Positions 31,196 through 44,143 of a DNA stretch of 64,000 nucleotides are shown here, one piece after another. Source of the DNA: Perognathus longimembris pacificus. Its lineage: Eukaryota; Chordata; Mammalia; Rodentia; Heteromyidae. Under the pieces are notes generated by a model that saw only the letters and a program-made list of their open reading frames with translations, had not been told where the DNA came from and ran no database searches. The first letter of the stretch is position 1; each line of letters begins with the position of its first letter. The position numbers were made by a program, and so were the translations under genes. Where the stretch lies: NCBI RefSeq assembly GCF_023159225.1, contig NC_063176.1, forward strand, positions 33,521,786 to 33,585,785. The letters are read 5' to 3'.

Positions 31196-33157
31196 GGGAG
31201 AAGACTTGGCAGACAAATGAGAAATGGATGGCAATGCCATCCTAGGTTGGCAAGCCCTCAATTGATCTTCAAATGAGCCCCCCACACAAATGAATAAACT
31301 TACTGGCTATAAGCTAATTGGATCTAATTAGTTTCACCACCAAGCAAACCCAGAGACCCAGAGAAAAACAAACTATGTGCTTCTGGAGTTTTCTGTAAAA
31401 TTGTTAAAGTGTGATAGGAAAAGAAATTTTATATACAGACAATGTTAAAAATGAATCTTAAATACCTATGGCAGGGTTAAGCCCTACGACGCTGACTTTA
31501 TTTTGTTTCATTTACTAATGACCTTATTGTTAAGATCTTAAAATATATCTTTCCTCTAGTTTGTATCTCTCTTAAAGTCAGTACAAAATCTCAGTGTTTG
31601 CACAGCCTGCTGTCTGAAAACTCTTGCATCAGGTGAGTGCCCAGATCTTTCTGCAAGTCATTTGCTTCTTGCTTTACTGTTTGCAACATATTTATTTCAG
31701 CAGATTGTTTCATAGCACTTGGCTTTGTAACAAAATTCTGCTAGCTGAGTAACAGACAAGAGAATTCAAGAAATTTTCTAAACTTCATTTATTCTATTCA
31801 CTTCCATCCAGAGTATACCAAATATCAAAAAAAGGAAATACAACACATATTTGAAAATTCAGTTTGAAATCATCATCAATTCATTGTAATTGAATGTAGG
31901 CTTTTAGATATTTTTGAGCCAATAGTATTTTATTGAAGATACATATGATATCTTCATTAGTTAAAAGATTATATGTAGGTATGCATGCTTCTTTCAAGCC
32001 AAGGAAAGTTGAAACTCTGGGTTAAATTTTTCTGGGGTATTTTATTTCTTATAATATATTTACCTACAATTGCTTCACAAATGCAAAAGCAATCATACTG
32101 TCATTCTATATAGATTATGAAACATTTATAACTTCTATTCTTGCAGCATAAAAATTTTAGAGCCATGTTGCTCTACATTCTGTAGCTGCTCAATAAATGC
32201 TTGAATGAATTATATCAGTATGTAATGACCTAAGAGGTATTGTTGTTAATGTTGACTCTGATTACTGGAACACCATTTAGCAATGTAATTGTAGCAGCAG
32301 AATCTCTTCATACTGCAGAGAAGGGGAGGTCAAGGCAATATGTGTTATTTTTTCAGATGGGTTATCATCTTTCCTTGCCACTCACATGAGAGTCCAAGGG
32401 CAAACATGAATGCCAATGTTCATGAAATAATTGTTATGTGGGGGGAAAAGGTCAATTTGACCACCATTCTACAAAGCAAATATGAGGCAATATTTACTGA
32501 GGAAACTTAGGAGCAGAAAATTTACAGACACTTCTGATACCTTAACCTTTCACCACTCCACAGAGGCATGTGTTTAAGCTGGTTATAGTTGAGGTGGATA
32601 TAGCATGGAAAGTTTTTCATAAAATGATCATAATTCTAAATACTCTACAAAAAGACAGAATGCATATGGTCAACAGTGTAATGAGAGAATGTCCAGGAAA
32701 AGGAGGATATTTTTGCTAGAAAGTCGAAGACCTTATTGCTTTACCTCTTATCAGCCTCTTTCCCTGAGCTAAATAACAATTGAATCTGATCTTCACTAAA
32801 CTACTGAATAGAGAGAAAACTAGCCTCCAATTTCAACTACAGCATTTTTTCTCCCATTACAATGAAAAAATTCCCTGTTCTATTTTTAAAGTACAGCCTT
32901 GAACATCTTACATGAGGTCAAAAAATATATTACTCACTTCAGATAGAGATACATGGGACACAACATGGAAAAATGTTAAAGAGGAAATGATATAAAGTAA
33001 GTTTAATGGGACTGAGATCCACTTTTGGTATTACTGAATGAATGAACTTTAGAAAGAAAATAAATACTAGGCAACTGAGACTCATTTCCTTGTAAACACA
33101 CTGGAAATTGGTCTTAATGAACTGATTAATGTTACTTGAAAAATAATCTCATAGAAC
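31196..33157. other. mostly unrecognised, possible L2/MIR end
   Basis: GCTGCTCAATAAATGCTTGAA near 32187-32207 resembles the 3' end shared by L2/MIR-type repeats. The rest is unassigned and shows no exon-like frame. Confidence 0.4.
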
Positions 33158-33375
33158 CAGGTGCCAGTGACTCACACCAGTAATCCTAGCTAATTAGGAA
33201 GCTGAGATCTGAGGATGGGTTCAAAGTAAGCCCAGACAGGAAAGTTTGTGAAACTAGTCAGAAAAGCTAGAAGTAGTGCTGTATCTCATGTGATAGAGTG
33301 CTAGCCTTGAGCACAAAGAGGCTCAAAGATGGCATTCAGGCCCTGAGTTCAAGTCCCAGGACCAACCAAAATATA
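33158..33375 (+). mobile_element. B1-plus-ID dimeric SINE
   Basis: GTGACTCACACCAGTAATCC, GGAAGCTGAGATCTGAGGAT and CAGACAGGAAAGTTTGTGAA, then GCTAGAAGTAGTGCTGTATC and GAGTGCTAGCCTTGAGCAC. The tail leads into a GGAT repeat. Part of the linker is deleted. Confidence 0.82.
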
Positions 33376-33500
33376 GAGAGATGGATGGATGGATGGATGG
33401 ATGGATGGATGGACGGACAGACTGACAGATAGATTGATGATAGAGATAGAGATATAGGAATATATACAATATACAAAATATATAAGGTATATATATAATA
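33376..33500 (+). repeat. (GGAT)n grading into GATA/TATA repeat
   Basis: GGAT units at about 33382-33412, then GACA/GATA variants and AT-rich repeats to about 33500, growing out of the SINE tail. Confidence 0.85.
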
Positions 33501-33732
33501 AGTCATATGTGTATGTAGGATTTAATGACTATCTGGGAAGATCTCCTAAATAAAAGTTTGTGTTATAGAAATCAAATTTCTTCCAGTTTAGTATCATATA
33601 TCCCTGAATTTAAAAGATTCTGAATCTACCCATCAGATGAAGTTGCACTGATGGTTTTTAAAAAAAAAATATATATATATATTAATCTCTTTAAAATGCT
33701 ATTCAATTTATTATTCTTTTTTTAGGTAAGTA
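33501..33732. other. unique sequence with short AT repeat
   Basis: A9-(TA)n at about 33660-33682; otherwise unrecognised. Confidence 0.5.
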
Positions 33733-33930
33733 TTTTCTATTGCAATTGTAAAGGTGATGTAAAGAGTGTAAAAGTTACTTAAGTCAGGTAAAGAGTTGAT
33801 TTCTTTTTGGAAAATGTCACCTCTGCCCTCGATTTCTCCCAGTTTTTTTCCTTTTGTCGCCACTTAGAAGTTGTCACATATTCTTAGTTTGCACATCTTC
33901 ATGGGCAATTTCATTGTCTCTATTACCTGA
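33733..33930 (-). mobile_element. L1 3'-end fragment, antisense, old
   Basis: TGCAATTGTAAAGGTGATGT and the pyrimidine-rich TCGATTTCTCCCAGTTTTTT match the reversed L1 terminus and C-rich tract seen at 1829-1930. Confidence 0.6.
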
Positions 33931-36199
33931 TAGTCTCTACTCTCTGGCAATACTTCAGAAGTCGAAAACTCTCCACTTCTATTTTCCTAAAAAGTACTTG
34001 TCCATATTTTCTATGACATTCATCAAATATGGTTTTCAAACAAATAGATCTCCAACTTGAAAATAATTATTATAAAAACAAATTAAAACAATATTTCTTA
34101 AAGACTAGTTAATTCTCATGACAATCTTACTGGTGAAATAAATATTGCTATATTACTTTTCCTTCTGTGTACATTGAGTCACAAAAATCTTAATTGGTTT
34201 CCATGCATCAAAACAGAATGGAGATGAGAGTACATTTTGAAATTTTGAAATTTGTTTCTGGGATTTTTGCTTAAATAAGAATTTGTGTGCCATTTATTAG
34301 ACTTTAAAGGAAATTCATAAAGAAAACATAAATTTTGATACTAAAGGTGGACAAAATATGATATAATTGGAGAACACAAGGCATTAAGTACATCTCAGAA
34401 GTAGAAAATGTTTACTGCATAATTAAAATATTTACTAATGCCTCTTTAGAATGCCTCTTTAGAGTCAATGTCTCTATTTTAATGGCTGCTTTTAGGGAAG
34501 AATCTACGGATGGACATTAGGACTCTTGTTCCTGATTCTAACTAGCTGCATGAGACTCCCTCATCAGTCCTACACAGCTTGTCTCAAAGAAAAGATTGTC
34601 CCAGTTATTGGTTTATAAGAATCATAAGCACTTTGTACTTAAAAATGTCAAGTTATTAATAATTAAAAATATAACATAAGAACCAATTTTTCTTCTGTTT
34701 TATCTAGCTACAATTAAATTAGCCTCACAAATTATACATATGTGTGTGTATATATGCCTTAAAATGATCAATTTTACATTTTTAACATACTTAGTCAAAG
34801 TTTCATATTATGTTATACTATGCTAAGACTATATTAAAAATTAAAGACTATACTAGCTAAAGCTGTAGAGTAAGGTCTTTGGTTGCATAATTGCTTTGAG
34901 GTTTAATGTGCTCCACATTTTTTTCTAATTGATTTATGTTTCATGTTCAGCTGCAATAAGCACAAAACTCCACTGGCAAGTATGTATGCCACAGCTTGTG
35001 CATTTGCATCATCTGAGAATAAAAAGATAAATTAAAAAATTTCAAAATAGAAATATATATTTATAAAACCAGGACATTTAAAAAAGCTATGAGTTAAAGA
35101 AATCATACAACAAAGTTACTTCAGAAAAAAAATTATCATACATTGGAGAGTAATTTTTACCCATGGTCATAATTAACTGGCCCCAGCTAATGTCCTTGAT
35201 GTGAAGAGGCAGCCTGTGCAGCTGGCCAATGGCTAGATGAGTACTTAGGAGTAACAGTGTTTAGTACTTACCGATAAGTTTCAAAGCTGTAAAAATCAAC
35301 ACTAAATAACTGCATGGCAAGGCCATATATTTCAACTGAAGTGTATGAATATTGTGGGTTTTGCTTGTTTGTTTGGGCTGACATAGGCATTTTAGGTGTT
35401 AATAAACTTCTTCCTACCTTAAGCATTTTTACCCAATCCATATTTGTGAACTTGCAAGTTTCATTCCTCTAAATAGAAAAGACTGTATGTATAATAAAAG
35501 AAGCTGTTATAGAATAACAACCAACATCACACATCATAATAAATTCTTGACCTATAAGACTTACTGTTTTCTACCTGGGGAATTATTTCTATCATTACAT
35601 TTTAAGAAAGCTCCTTTGTTTAATATGCAATAGATTCTAAATGAATCCAATTAATTAAATAGAAATGGATATTTATGTCTGTTTTTGTATATAATGTATT
35701 TTGTGTTCAGTAATTAAAAGAATGTCTGATAGTAAATATATTGTACATATTAGTTACTAGAATTCAAGAGTTTGAACTCAGCAGTGTTTGGGATATTTTT
35801 ATACACATTTTGTACTATGAATCTGTGAAAGTGATGATTTCTAGTGATATAAAAATTTTAATCTGTACAATTTTAGGTGTAAGCTTTTCTACATATTGTA
35901 TATATTAAATACTATGTGTGAAATATATGGTATATATATGTATAAATAGTATATTACACATATACATGTAAACATATATGATATATAACATATTGTAAGA
36001 ATACATATTACACATATATGTTTATGCATATTATTTACAAATATACATATATTGTATACATTATATTACTATATACATATTTGTGTACATGTTTGTACAT
36101 GGTATAGTGTGTGTGTACATGTTTGTACACATAGATGCATACATACACATACACGGGAAGCCTGAAATCTAAATGTTAAAATTATGTGGGATTAAAATT
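33931..36199. other. unrecognised AT-rich sequence with TA/CA-rich block
   Basis: The block at about 35880-36150 is rich in TATATG/CATATA steps with many short palindromes. The rest has no recognised element or gene. Confidence 0.5.
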
Positions 36200-36303
36200 A
36201 GAGGGGGTAACAAGTTTGATAAGTAATGTTCTCACTGCCTTTCATATGTAACTGTAACCCCTCTGCACATTACCTTGACAATAAAGTTAACTTGAAAATA
36301 AAA
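36200..36303 (+). mobile_element. L1 3'-terminal fragment, old
   Basis: GGGGGTAACAAGTTTGATAA, CTCACTGCCTTTCATATG and AACTGTAACCCCTCTGCACA, then TTGACAATAAAGTT. This is the sense L1 3' end, of the subfamily type seen at 10.4 kb. Confidence 0.75.
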
Positions 36304-36761
36304 TTGTAATGTATGAGTAGTTTTATGTCATACATTTCCTTTATAAAATTTTCATTTTTATGGGTAAATTTTGTCTTACTGAAAGCAGATTAATAGAAAG
36401 AATCTTAAGTCAATTTTCCACAGAAATTACAAGTTTGTGAATCTCCATTGAAGATCTCCTACTAGCAAGATAACAGAAGCTACACATAATCATAGTTACA
36501 AAAAAAAAGTTGAAACCCTTCAGCATGATTATATTTACTCCTCCCTGCTTAGTATAAGATGAATCTCTATTTTTAAGTCAAAGTGAATTAATTACTTTCC
36601 AAGGACAACAAATTTGATGTGCTAAAAAAAAGTCTTTCTTAATGGCTTTCAGATTTGATTTAAGCCTGAAAAGTCTTTTTACTTGAGTAGATTTGTATTA
36701 ATATATAAATATTTCAAGTAGAAAAGGAGTAGTCTGTAATTATCATGCAGTAGAGCATTCT
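36304..36761. other. unrecognised sequence
   Basis: Nothing recognised. Confidence 0.45.
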
Positions 36762-36845
36762 AATTTTTTCTTTTTTTGGTACTGGGGATCAAACCCAGGG
36801 TGTTGCACTTGCTAGGCAAGTGCTTTGCCATTGCCCCAGTCCCCC
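36762..36845 (-). mobile_element. ID-like monomeric SINE, antisense
   Basis: TTTTTGGTACTGGGGATCAAA followed by CCCAGGGTGTTGCACTTGC and GCTAGGCAAGTGCTTTGCCA is the reversed tRNA-derived ID body with its A-rich end to the left. Only the head unit is present. Confidence 0.75.
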
Positions 36846-37861
36846 CACCCCCCAACCTCTCTTTTCTGGTTCTACTATCTTTTTCTGCAACTTTCTCTGA
36901 GTTGTACAAGATGATGCATCTATATAATTAATCTCTTGAGTACTTCTTTTTAATGGCCTTCCTCAAATTGAAGAAGTTACTCTTTCCACTGTCAAACACT
37001 AATCAATATTAGGAAAAACTATTCTCACCGCTTAATAATGAATATAGATATCACTAGCAAGTGGCCATGTCCTTCAGAGTTTGCAGTACTGTTTCTCTTT
37101 GCTGAGAGGTAGTGCCACGTGCACATTTCATGTCAAACAGCCAGTGTTAGATAATAAACACTACTCTGTAGAATATTCATTTTACAAGGCAAAAAAATAA
37201 ACATTATTTAACTGCTCACTGTCACCACTTCACTCAAACAGGAATTTTGAAGCACAGTATGACTAAGGAGAAAACATTGATATCTTGTTGCAAAGGTTTC
37301 AGACATAAGTACTTACTTCAATAGGAATTTTTGCTAAGATATCCCAGAAACCTTTTACTTTTTGTTCTTCAAGCAGCATAATGCATTGCATTGACAATTG
37401 GAGACATCCTGTGATAGAATCATTGTGATTTCTAAATCTCTTCCCACATTTCCTCCCTTTCAATCTCTGAGTCTTAATTATTTTCCAGTTTTAATTCCTC
37501 TTCTATTTCATTATCAGTAGAATAACCTTAATCATAAAATAAGAATCAACTTAATGAATAATATCAGGCAGTGCACCTACATGATAGGAACATCCTGTTT
37601 TTAATTTACAATATTTTGTGTTCATGTAATTGCTCTCTGTCTTTGGAGAAAGATTAATTGCCTAATATAAACTAGGGCTTATGCTGGACATTGAGGAATA
37701 ATGATGAATCAGGTAAGATACTTGAATTGACACAGTTCAAATCATGAGTTAAAAGTCAATCATTTACAAGTTATTTATATTAAAATTTGCTATGCGAGAA
37801 TAGAGAAGTTAATAGAATAAAATATAACCACATATGGGAAATCAAAATTTTCTACTTTAAG
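36846..37861. other. unrecognised sequence
   Basis: Nothing recognised; no convincing frame. Confidence 0.45.
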
Positions 37862-38087
37862 AAACATGGAGGAGGGCTGGGGATATAGCCTAGTGGCAAG
37901 AGTGCCTGCCTCGGATACACGAGGCCCTAGGTTCGATTCCCCAGCACCACATATACAGAAAACGGCCAGAAGCGGCGCTGTGGCTCAAGTGGCAGAGTGC
38001 TAGCCTTGAGCGGGAAGAAGCCAGGGACAGTGCTCAGGCCCTGAGTCCAAGGCCCAGGACTGGCCAAAAAAAAAAAAACATGGAGGA
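37862..38087 (+). mobile_element. ID-type dimeric SINE with 12-bp duplication
   Basis: AAACATGGAGGA at 37862-37873 and 38076-38087 brackets a near-consensus copy. It carries GGGCTGGGGATATAGCC, GGTTCGATTCCCCAGCACC, CGGCCAGAAGCGGCGCTGTG and CCCAGGACTGGCC followed by an A run. CpG sites still present in the body (TTCGATTCC, GCGGCGC) suggest it is recent. Confidence 0.93.
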
Positions 38088-39691
38088 TTTCTTATACAAG
38101 TTAACCTCAAATTACAAATGTTATTGTCCTCCTTTCATAACATTCTCTATATTCAAATACACTGTTGTCCTCAACCCCTTTTGAGCCCCAGCCCCCCTCA
38201 GGTGGCATCAGATAATAAGGAGTCTCACATGAGTCTTTCAACTGGTCTCTCTGCCACATTCTTGCTCCTAGAGGCTTTCTTGTGCAAATGACCCACAAAA
38301 AAAGAATTCAACTTGTTTCTGAGCTGCTATCTAACAAGCTGGAAATCCCCACTCTGTCTTAAAAAGGAGGAAAATGAACAGATGGAAATTTCAAAAATTG
38401 TTCCTGGAGTTATAGGCAAAGTGAAGTCATAGGGCAAACAGCTGTTCGCAAGAAGAGAAAAATAATGGGGTGCAGCATATCACCATTTACCGGAGCAGAA
38501 TCTCACAACCAGAAACATCAGTGAGATCCATTTTGCAGAAACAAGAAGCTGAACTGATATTGTTAAGTTTATGGAGACTCAACTTTGAGATTCAAAACCT
38601 CTTAAGGAAACTTATCAGGACTGGGGGCTAGATCCTGGCACATTTTTGAGGTTTTCCCTGAGGAGTAATCTTAGTATTTACATTGAAGACACAGAAATAG
38701 ATATAGATATATGTATATTGATATACATACATAGATATGTAGATAGGTAGATGTAGATATCTACATATATGATTCCACTATATAACATTCTGTAAGAGAT
38801 TAAACTTTGTAAATGGTAGAAGGGAATGGTAAATGGGGAAGGGAGGAACATAAAGGATTATTAGAGCAGAGAAACTATCACACCTGATTCTAATGGAGAA
38901 TATAGGCCATTACACGTTTTCAAAATCTGTATAATTTACAGTATCAACAGTGAAGTCTGTTGATAATAATGACACACCAGGGCAGGTTCACTAGTTTTCA
39001 TAGGTATGCCACTCTAGTGAGAGATATTGATACTGAGAGAGACTCTGGATTTTGAGGTACAGAGTACATGAGAAATATGCAAATTTATGCTCAGCTTTCC
39101 TACAAAGGAAATACGTACATGAAAACAAAGACTATTTTAAAAGTAATTCACTAGTCTTATGCATAAAATATGCTGTTTCTTGTTTTAAGTGTTCAATATT
39201 TTGTTGAATTAATAAATTTATGAATGAGTGGCATTTTTTTCTAGAGATATTAAATTGAAAGCAAAGTCTAAAACATCACCAAATATTATGAAGAGTGACT
39301 GATCAGATTCGGTATTATCAGTGCTGAATGCTAGTACACACCTGGTGACCATTTAATTCTGGGGAGAAATGTGATGTTTTGATGAGAACAGGAGATTTTG
39401 TCTGGTGATCAGATATGTGAGGGGATGGAGGAAATGAAAAATTTCTTAGTTGCGTTCATGGAAAGCCCAGTAGCCAATTCTAAGGATACTGGTTAGTTGT
39501 CATTATCTTCTTATTCAACACGCTGATAAACTGATATCTTTAAAGAAACGTGTTTATATTTTCATATGGTCAGTATGTTTCTATGAGAAACAGGGTAAGA
39601 AGTTCTTTTTTTCTTGTGCAGATATTTAAAAAGACAACTTCTCCTATTATTGCAGTTAGAAACTTGTGGGCTGGGCCTACTAGAAATTTAA
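38088..39691. other. unrecognised, GATA-type repeat inside
   Basis: A degenerate GATATA/GATAG repeat lies at 38699-38775. The remainder has no recognised element. Frames such as 38107-38298 lack motifs. Confidence 0.45.
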
Positions 39692-39721
39692 CTTGAACAC
39701 ATTTTAGCTTGAACACATTTT
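39692..39721 (+). repeat. tandem 16-bp copy plus L1 target duplication
   Basis: CTTGAACACATTTTAG (39692-39707) is directly followed by CTTGAACACATTTT (39708-39721), which is the left target duplication of the L1. The right duplication is at 47264-47277. Confidence 0.9.
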
Positions 39722-40274
39722 TTTGTTTTGTTTTGGTTTATTTTCTTTTTTTTTAAGTTTTTATTATAAAACTGATGTACATAGAGGTTACATTTCATAC
39801 GTTAGGCATTGGATACATTTCTTGTACTGTTTGTTACCTTGTCCCTCATACCCCCCTCCCTCCCCCCCTTTCCCTCCCCCCCCCCCGGAGGTGTTCAGTT
39901 CACATACACCAAACATTTTTGCAAGTATTGCTTTTGTAGTTGTTTCTCTTTTTTTACCCTGTGTCTCTCAAATTTGGTATTCCCTTTCAATTTCCTACTT
40001 CTAATACCCATAAACACTGTTTCCAATATACTCAGATAAGATTACAGCGATAGTGTAGGTACAACCACAGGAAGGTGATACAAGAACATCATCAATAATA
40101 GAAGCTACAGATAAACATCGGATGTTGAAAGTAGTTACAACTGTGATATAACAATTGTTTCCACAACATGGATTTCATTTCTCTTAGCATCATCTTATGT
40201 GTTCATAAGGGTATAGCTATTGGGCCTTGTGATGCTCTGTTATGAATTGTCTAAACCTGTACTAATTATTCCCA

Positions 40275-43200
40275 ATAAGGGAGAACATAGAGTCCATGTT
40301 TCTTTGGGTCTGGCTCACTTCACTTAGTATAATTTTTTCCAAGTCTTTCCATTTCCTTACAAATGGGACAATGTCATTCTTTCTGATAGAGGCATAAAAT
40401 TCCATTGTGTATATGTACCACATTTTCCTAATTCATTCTTCTACAGAGGGGCATCTGGGTTGGTTCCAGATTCTCGCTATGACAAATTGTGCTGCGATGA
40501 ACATTGTTGTGCTGGTGGCCTTACTGTGATGTTGTTTGTGGGCTTTTGGATAGATACCCAAAAGTGGGGCTGCTGGGTCATAGGGGATTAGCCTTCTGAG
40601 GACTCTCCATACTGCTTGCCAGAGTGGCTGAACCAGTTTACATTCCCACCAACAATGAAGTAGGGTTCCCTTTTGGCCACATCCCCTCCAACAATTGTTA
40701 TTATTAGTTTTCTTGATATATGACATTCTTGCTGGGGTGAGATGGAATCTCAATGTTGTTTTGATTTGCATTTCCTTTATGGCCAGTGATGTAGAGCATT
40801 TTTTCATATGTCTCTTGGCCATTCTCATTTCATCATCAGAGAAGTCTCTTTGTAGGTCTTTAGCCCACTTGATGAGGGGGCTATTGGTTCTTTGCGGTTT
40901 TGTTTTGGAAGAAGGTAATATTTGTAGTTCTGCATATATTTTAGATATGAGGCCTTTGTCTGTTGAATGTCCGGTAAAGATCTTCTCCCATTCTGTGGGC
41001 TTTCTGTTTATCTTGCATAGGAGCTATGTCCTTTGCCGTGCAGAAGCTCTGCAGTTTCATGCAGTCCCATTTGTCTAATCTTTCTTTGATTTGTAGCCTT
41101 TCTGGGTCTTTGTTAAGAAAGCTCCATCCTGTGCCAAGGAGCCCAAGTGTTTCTCCTACTCCTTCGATTAGTGTTTTCATAGGGTCTGTTTTGAATTCTA
41201 GGTCTTTGATCCATTTGGAATTGATTTTGGTGCAGGGTGATATATAAGGATCTAGTTTTAGTTTGTTGCATGTGTTGAGCCAGTTTTGCCAGCACCATTT
41301 GTTAAAGAGGCTATCTTTCTTCCATACTATTGTTTTAGCTCCTTTATCAAAGATTAAGTAGGCGTAGTTCTGTGGGTTCATTTCTGGGTCTTCAAATCTG
41401 TTCCATTGGTCTTCAGGCCTGTTCCGGTGCCAATACCAAGCTGTTTTTATTACTATAGCTTTATAATACAGCTTGAAGTTGGGTATTGTAATTCCTCCAG
41501 CACTGTTCTTTCTGCTTAGGAGTGTTTTTGCTATTCTAGGTCTTTTATTGTTCCATATGAATTTCTGGATTGCTTCCTCTATTTCATTAAAGAATGGTGT
41601 TGGGATATTAATGGGTATTGCATTGAATTTGTAGATAGCCTTTGGCAATATTGCCATTTTGATTATATTAATCCTCCCAATCCAGGAGCATGGGAGGTTT
41701 TTCCATTTTCTTAGTTCTGACTTAATTTCATTTTTCAAGCTTTTAAAGTTCTCATCAAAGAGGTCTTTCACTTCTTTGGTTAAGGTTATTCCTAGGTATT
41801 TTATGTTTTGGGGGGCTATTGCAAAAGGAGTTGCTTTCCTGATTTCAGCCTCGGTCTTCGGGTTGTTAGCATAGAGAAAGGCCATTGATTTTTGAAAGTT
41901 TATTTTATATCCTGCAACTTTGCCAAAGTTTTGGATCAGCTCTAATAGCTTGGGGGTAGAGTCTATGGGATTCTTTAGGTATATGATCATGTCATCTGCA
42001 AAGAGAGAAAGTTTAATTTCATCTTTTCCTATTTGGATCCCCTTTATATTTTCTTTGACTAATTGCTCTGGCTAGGAATTCTAGTACTATGTTGAAGAGC
42101 AGGGGAGAGAGTGGACATCCCTGCCTTGTTCCTGATTTTAAAGGGAATGGCTTTAGTTTTTCACCATTTAGAGTTATGCTTGCTGTTGTTTTGTCATAAA
42201 CTGCCTTGATTATATTCAGGAATGTTCCCTGGAATCCCAATTTTTCCAGGGCTTTTAGCATAAATGGGTGCTGGATTTTATCGAACGCTTTTTCCGCATC
42301 CAGAGATAAAACCATGTGGTTCTTTACCTTGCTCCGGTTGATGTGGTGGATTACATTAATTGACTTCTGTATATTAAACCAACTTTGCATCCCTGGGATG
42401 AATCCAGTTGGATCGTGGTATATGATTTTTTTGATGACCTGTTGAATTTGATTGGCCAGAATTTTGTTGAGAATTTTTGCATCTATGTTCATCAGGGAGA
42501 TTGGTCTGTAGTCCTCTTTCCGTGATGAGTGTCTGCCTGGTTTGGGGATGAGGGTTATACTGGCTTCATAAAATGAGTCTGGTAGTGAACGTTCTCTTTC
42601 AATTTCATTGAAGAGTTTGAGAAATATTGGAGTGAGTTCTGTTTTGAAGGCCTTGTAGAATTCTGCAGTGAATCCATCTGGACCTGGGCTTTGCTTGGAT
42701 GGGAGATCATTTATTGCCATTTCTATTTCAATACTGGATATGGGTTGGTTTAGAAGGTTTAAATCTTCATGGTTGAGTTTGGGGGTATCAAATTTTTCTA
42801 GGAAATCATCCATTTCTTCCAAGTTCTCGAATTTGTTGGCATAAAGGTTTGCAAAATACTCCCTTATTATTTTCTGAATTTCAGTTATTTCTGTGGTGAT
42901 GTTACCTGTTTCATCTCTTATCTTGTTTATTTGAGTGTGCTGCCTTTGTTTTTTGGTCAGGTTTGCCAGGGGTCTGTCTATTTGTTGATTTTTTCAAAGA
43001 ACCAACTCTTTGTTTTGTTGATTCTTTCGATGTTTTTTTTCGTCTCTAATCGATTTAATTGTGATTTGATTTTAATTTTTTGCTTCCGTCTATTGATTGG
43101 GGTTTGGCTTGCTGTTCTCTCTCCAGAAAATTAAGGTGCTTCCTGAAATTACTGAGTTGCTTTTTCTCCAGTTTGTTGATGTATGTACTCAGAGATATAA

Positions 43201-44110
43201 ATTTTCCTCTGAGTACTGCCTTTGCTGTGTCCCAAAGGAGCTGGTACTTTGTGTCCTCAACTTGGTTGAAGTCCATAAACATTTGAATTTCCATTTTAAT
43301 TTCTTCAATGACCCACTGATGGATCAGCAGTGTGTTCTTTAGTCTCCATGAATTGTGGGATTTTCTGTGGTGGCTGGTTGAGTTGAACTCCAATTTGATT
43401 CCGTTGTGGTCTGAGAGAATGCAGGGAATGGTTTTGATACTTCTGAATTTGTACAGATTTTCTTTGTGCCCTAAGATGTGATCTATTTTGGAGAATGTTC
43501 CATGTGCTGCTGAAAAGAACGTGTATTCTGTCCTTGCTGGGTGGAATATTCTGTAGATGTCGATTAAGTCTAGTTGGTCTATGCAATTGTTTAGTTCTGT
43601 GGTTTCTTTGTTCAGTTTTTGGCGTGTTGATCTGTCCAGAGTTGATAGTGGAGTGTTAAAGTCCCCAACTATCAATGTGTTTGGGTCTATGAATGTTTTT
43701 AGAGCCAGTAGTGTTTGTTTGATGAAGTTGGGTGCTCCTGCATTTGGCGTGTAGATATTTAGGATGGCTATATCTTCCTGTTGGAGAGATCCTTTTCCTA
43801 GTATATAGTAACCTTCTTTGTCTCTTCTTACCTTTTTTAATTTGAAGTCAATGTTGTCTGATACTAGGATTGCAACTCCAGCCTGCTTATGGGGGCCATT
43901 TGCTTGATAGATTTGTTTCCAGCCTTTCACTTTTAGAAGATGTTTACTTTTGCTGGATAGATATGTCTCTTGGAGACAGCAGAAAGATGGATCTTGATTT
44001 TTGATCCAACTTATGAGCCTATGTCGTTTGATTGGAGAATTAAGTCCATTAATGTTGACAGGATTGAGAGATGATCGTTTGTTCCTTTCATTATCACTAT
44101 CTTGTTTAAA
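40275..44110 (-). pseudogene. L1 ORF2p (endonuclease/reverse transcriptase), broken
   Basis: ORF2p nicks target DNA and copies L1 RNA there. The endonuclease begins near NINGLNSPIKRHRL and keeps CLQETYL, VGDFNTPL (Asp near 43662), SKIDHILGH and SDHNGIKLE. Reverse transcriptase keeps [43 protein letters not shown] and, after a shift, the FADD box (near 41990-42005). The C-terminus keeps WRGCGQKGTLLHCWWECK. Breaks: a frame change near 43060-43075; a 2-bp loss near 42052-42058 compared with the copy at 23150; a further shift near 40830-40940; and a Trp-to-stop change near 40430. Confidence 0.92.
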
Positions 44111-44143
44111 GCTGTGTCATCCCATTTCTTGATCTAGTGTTTA

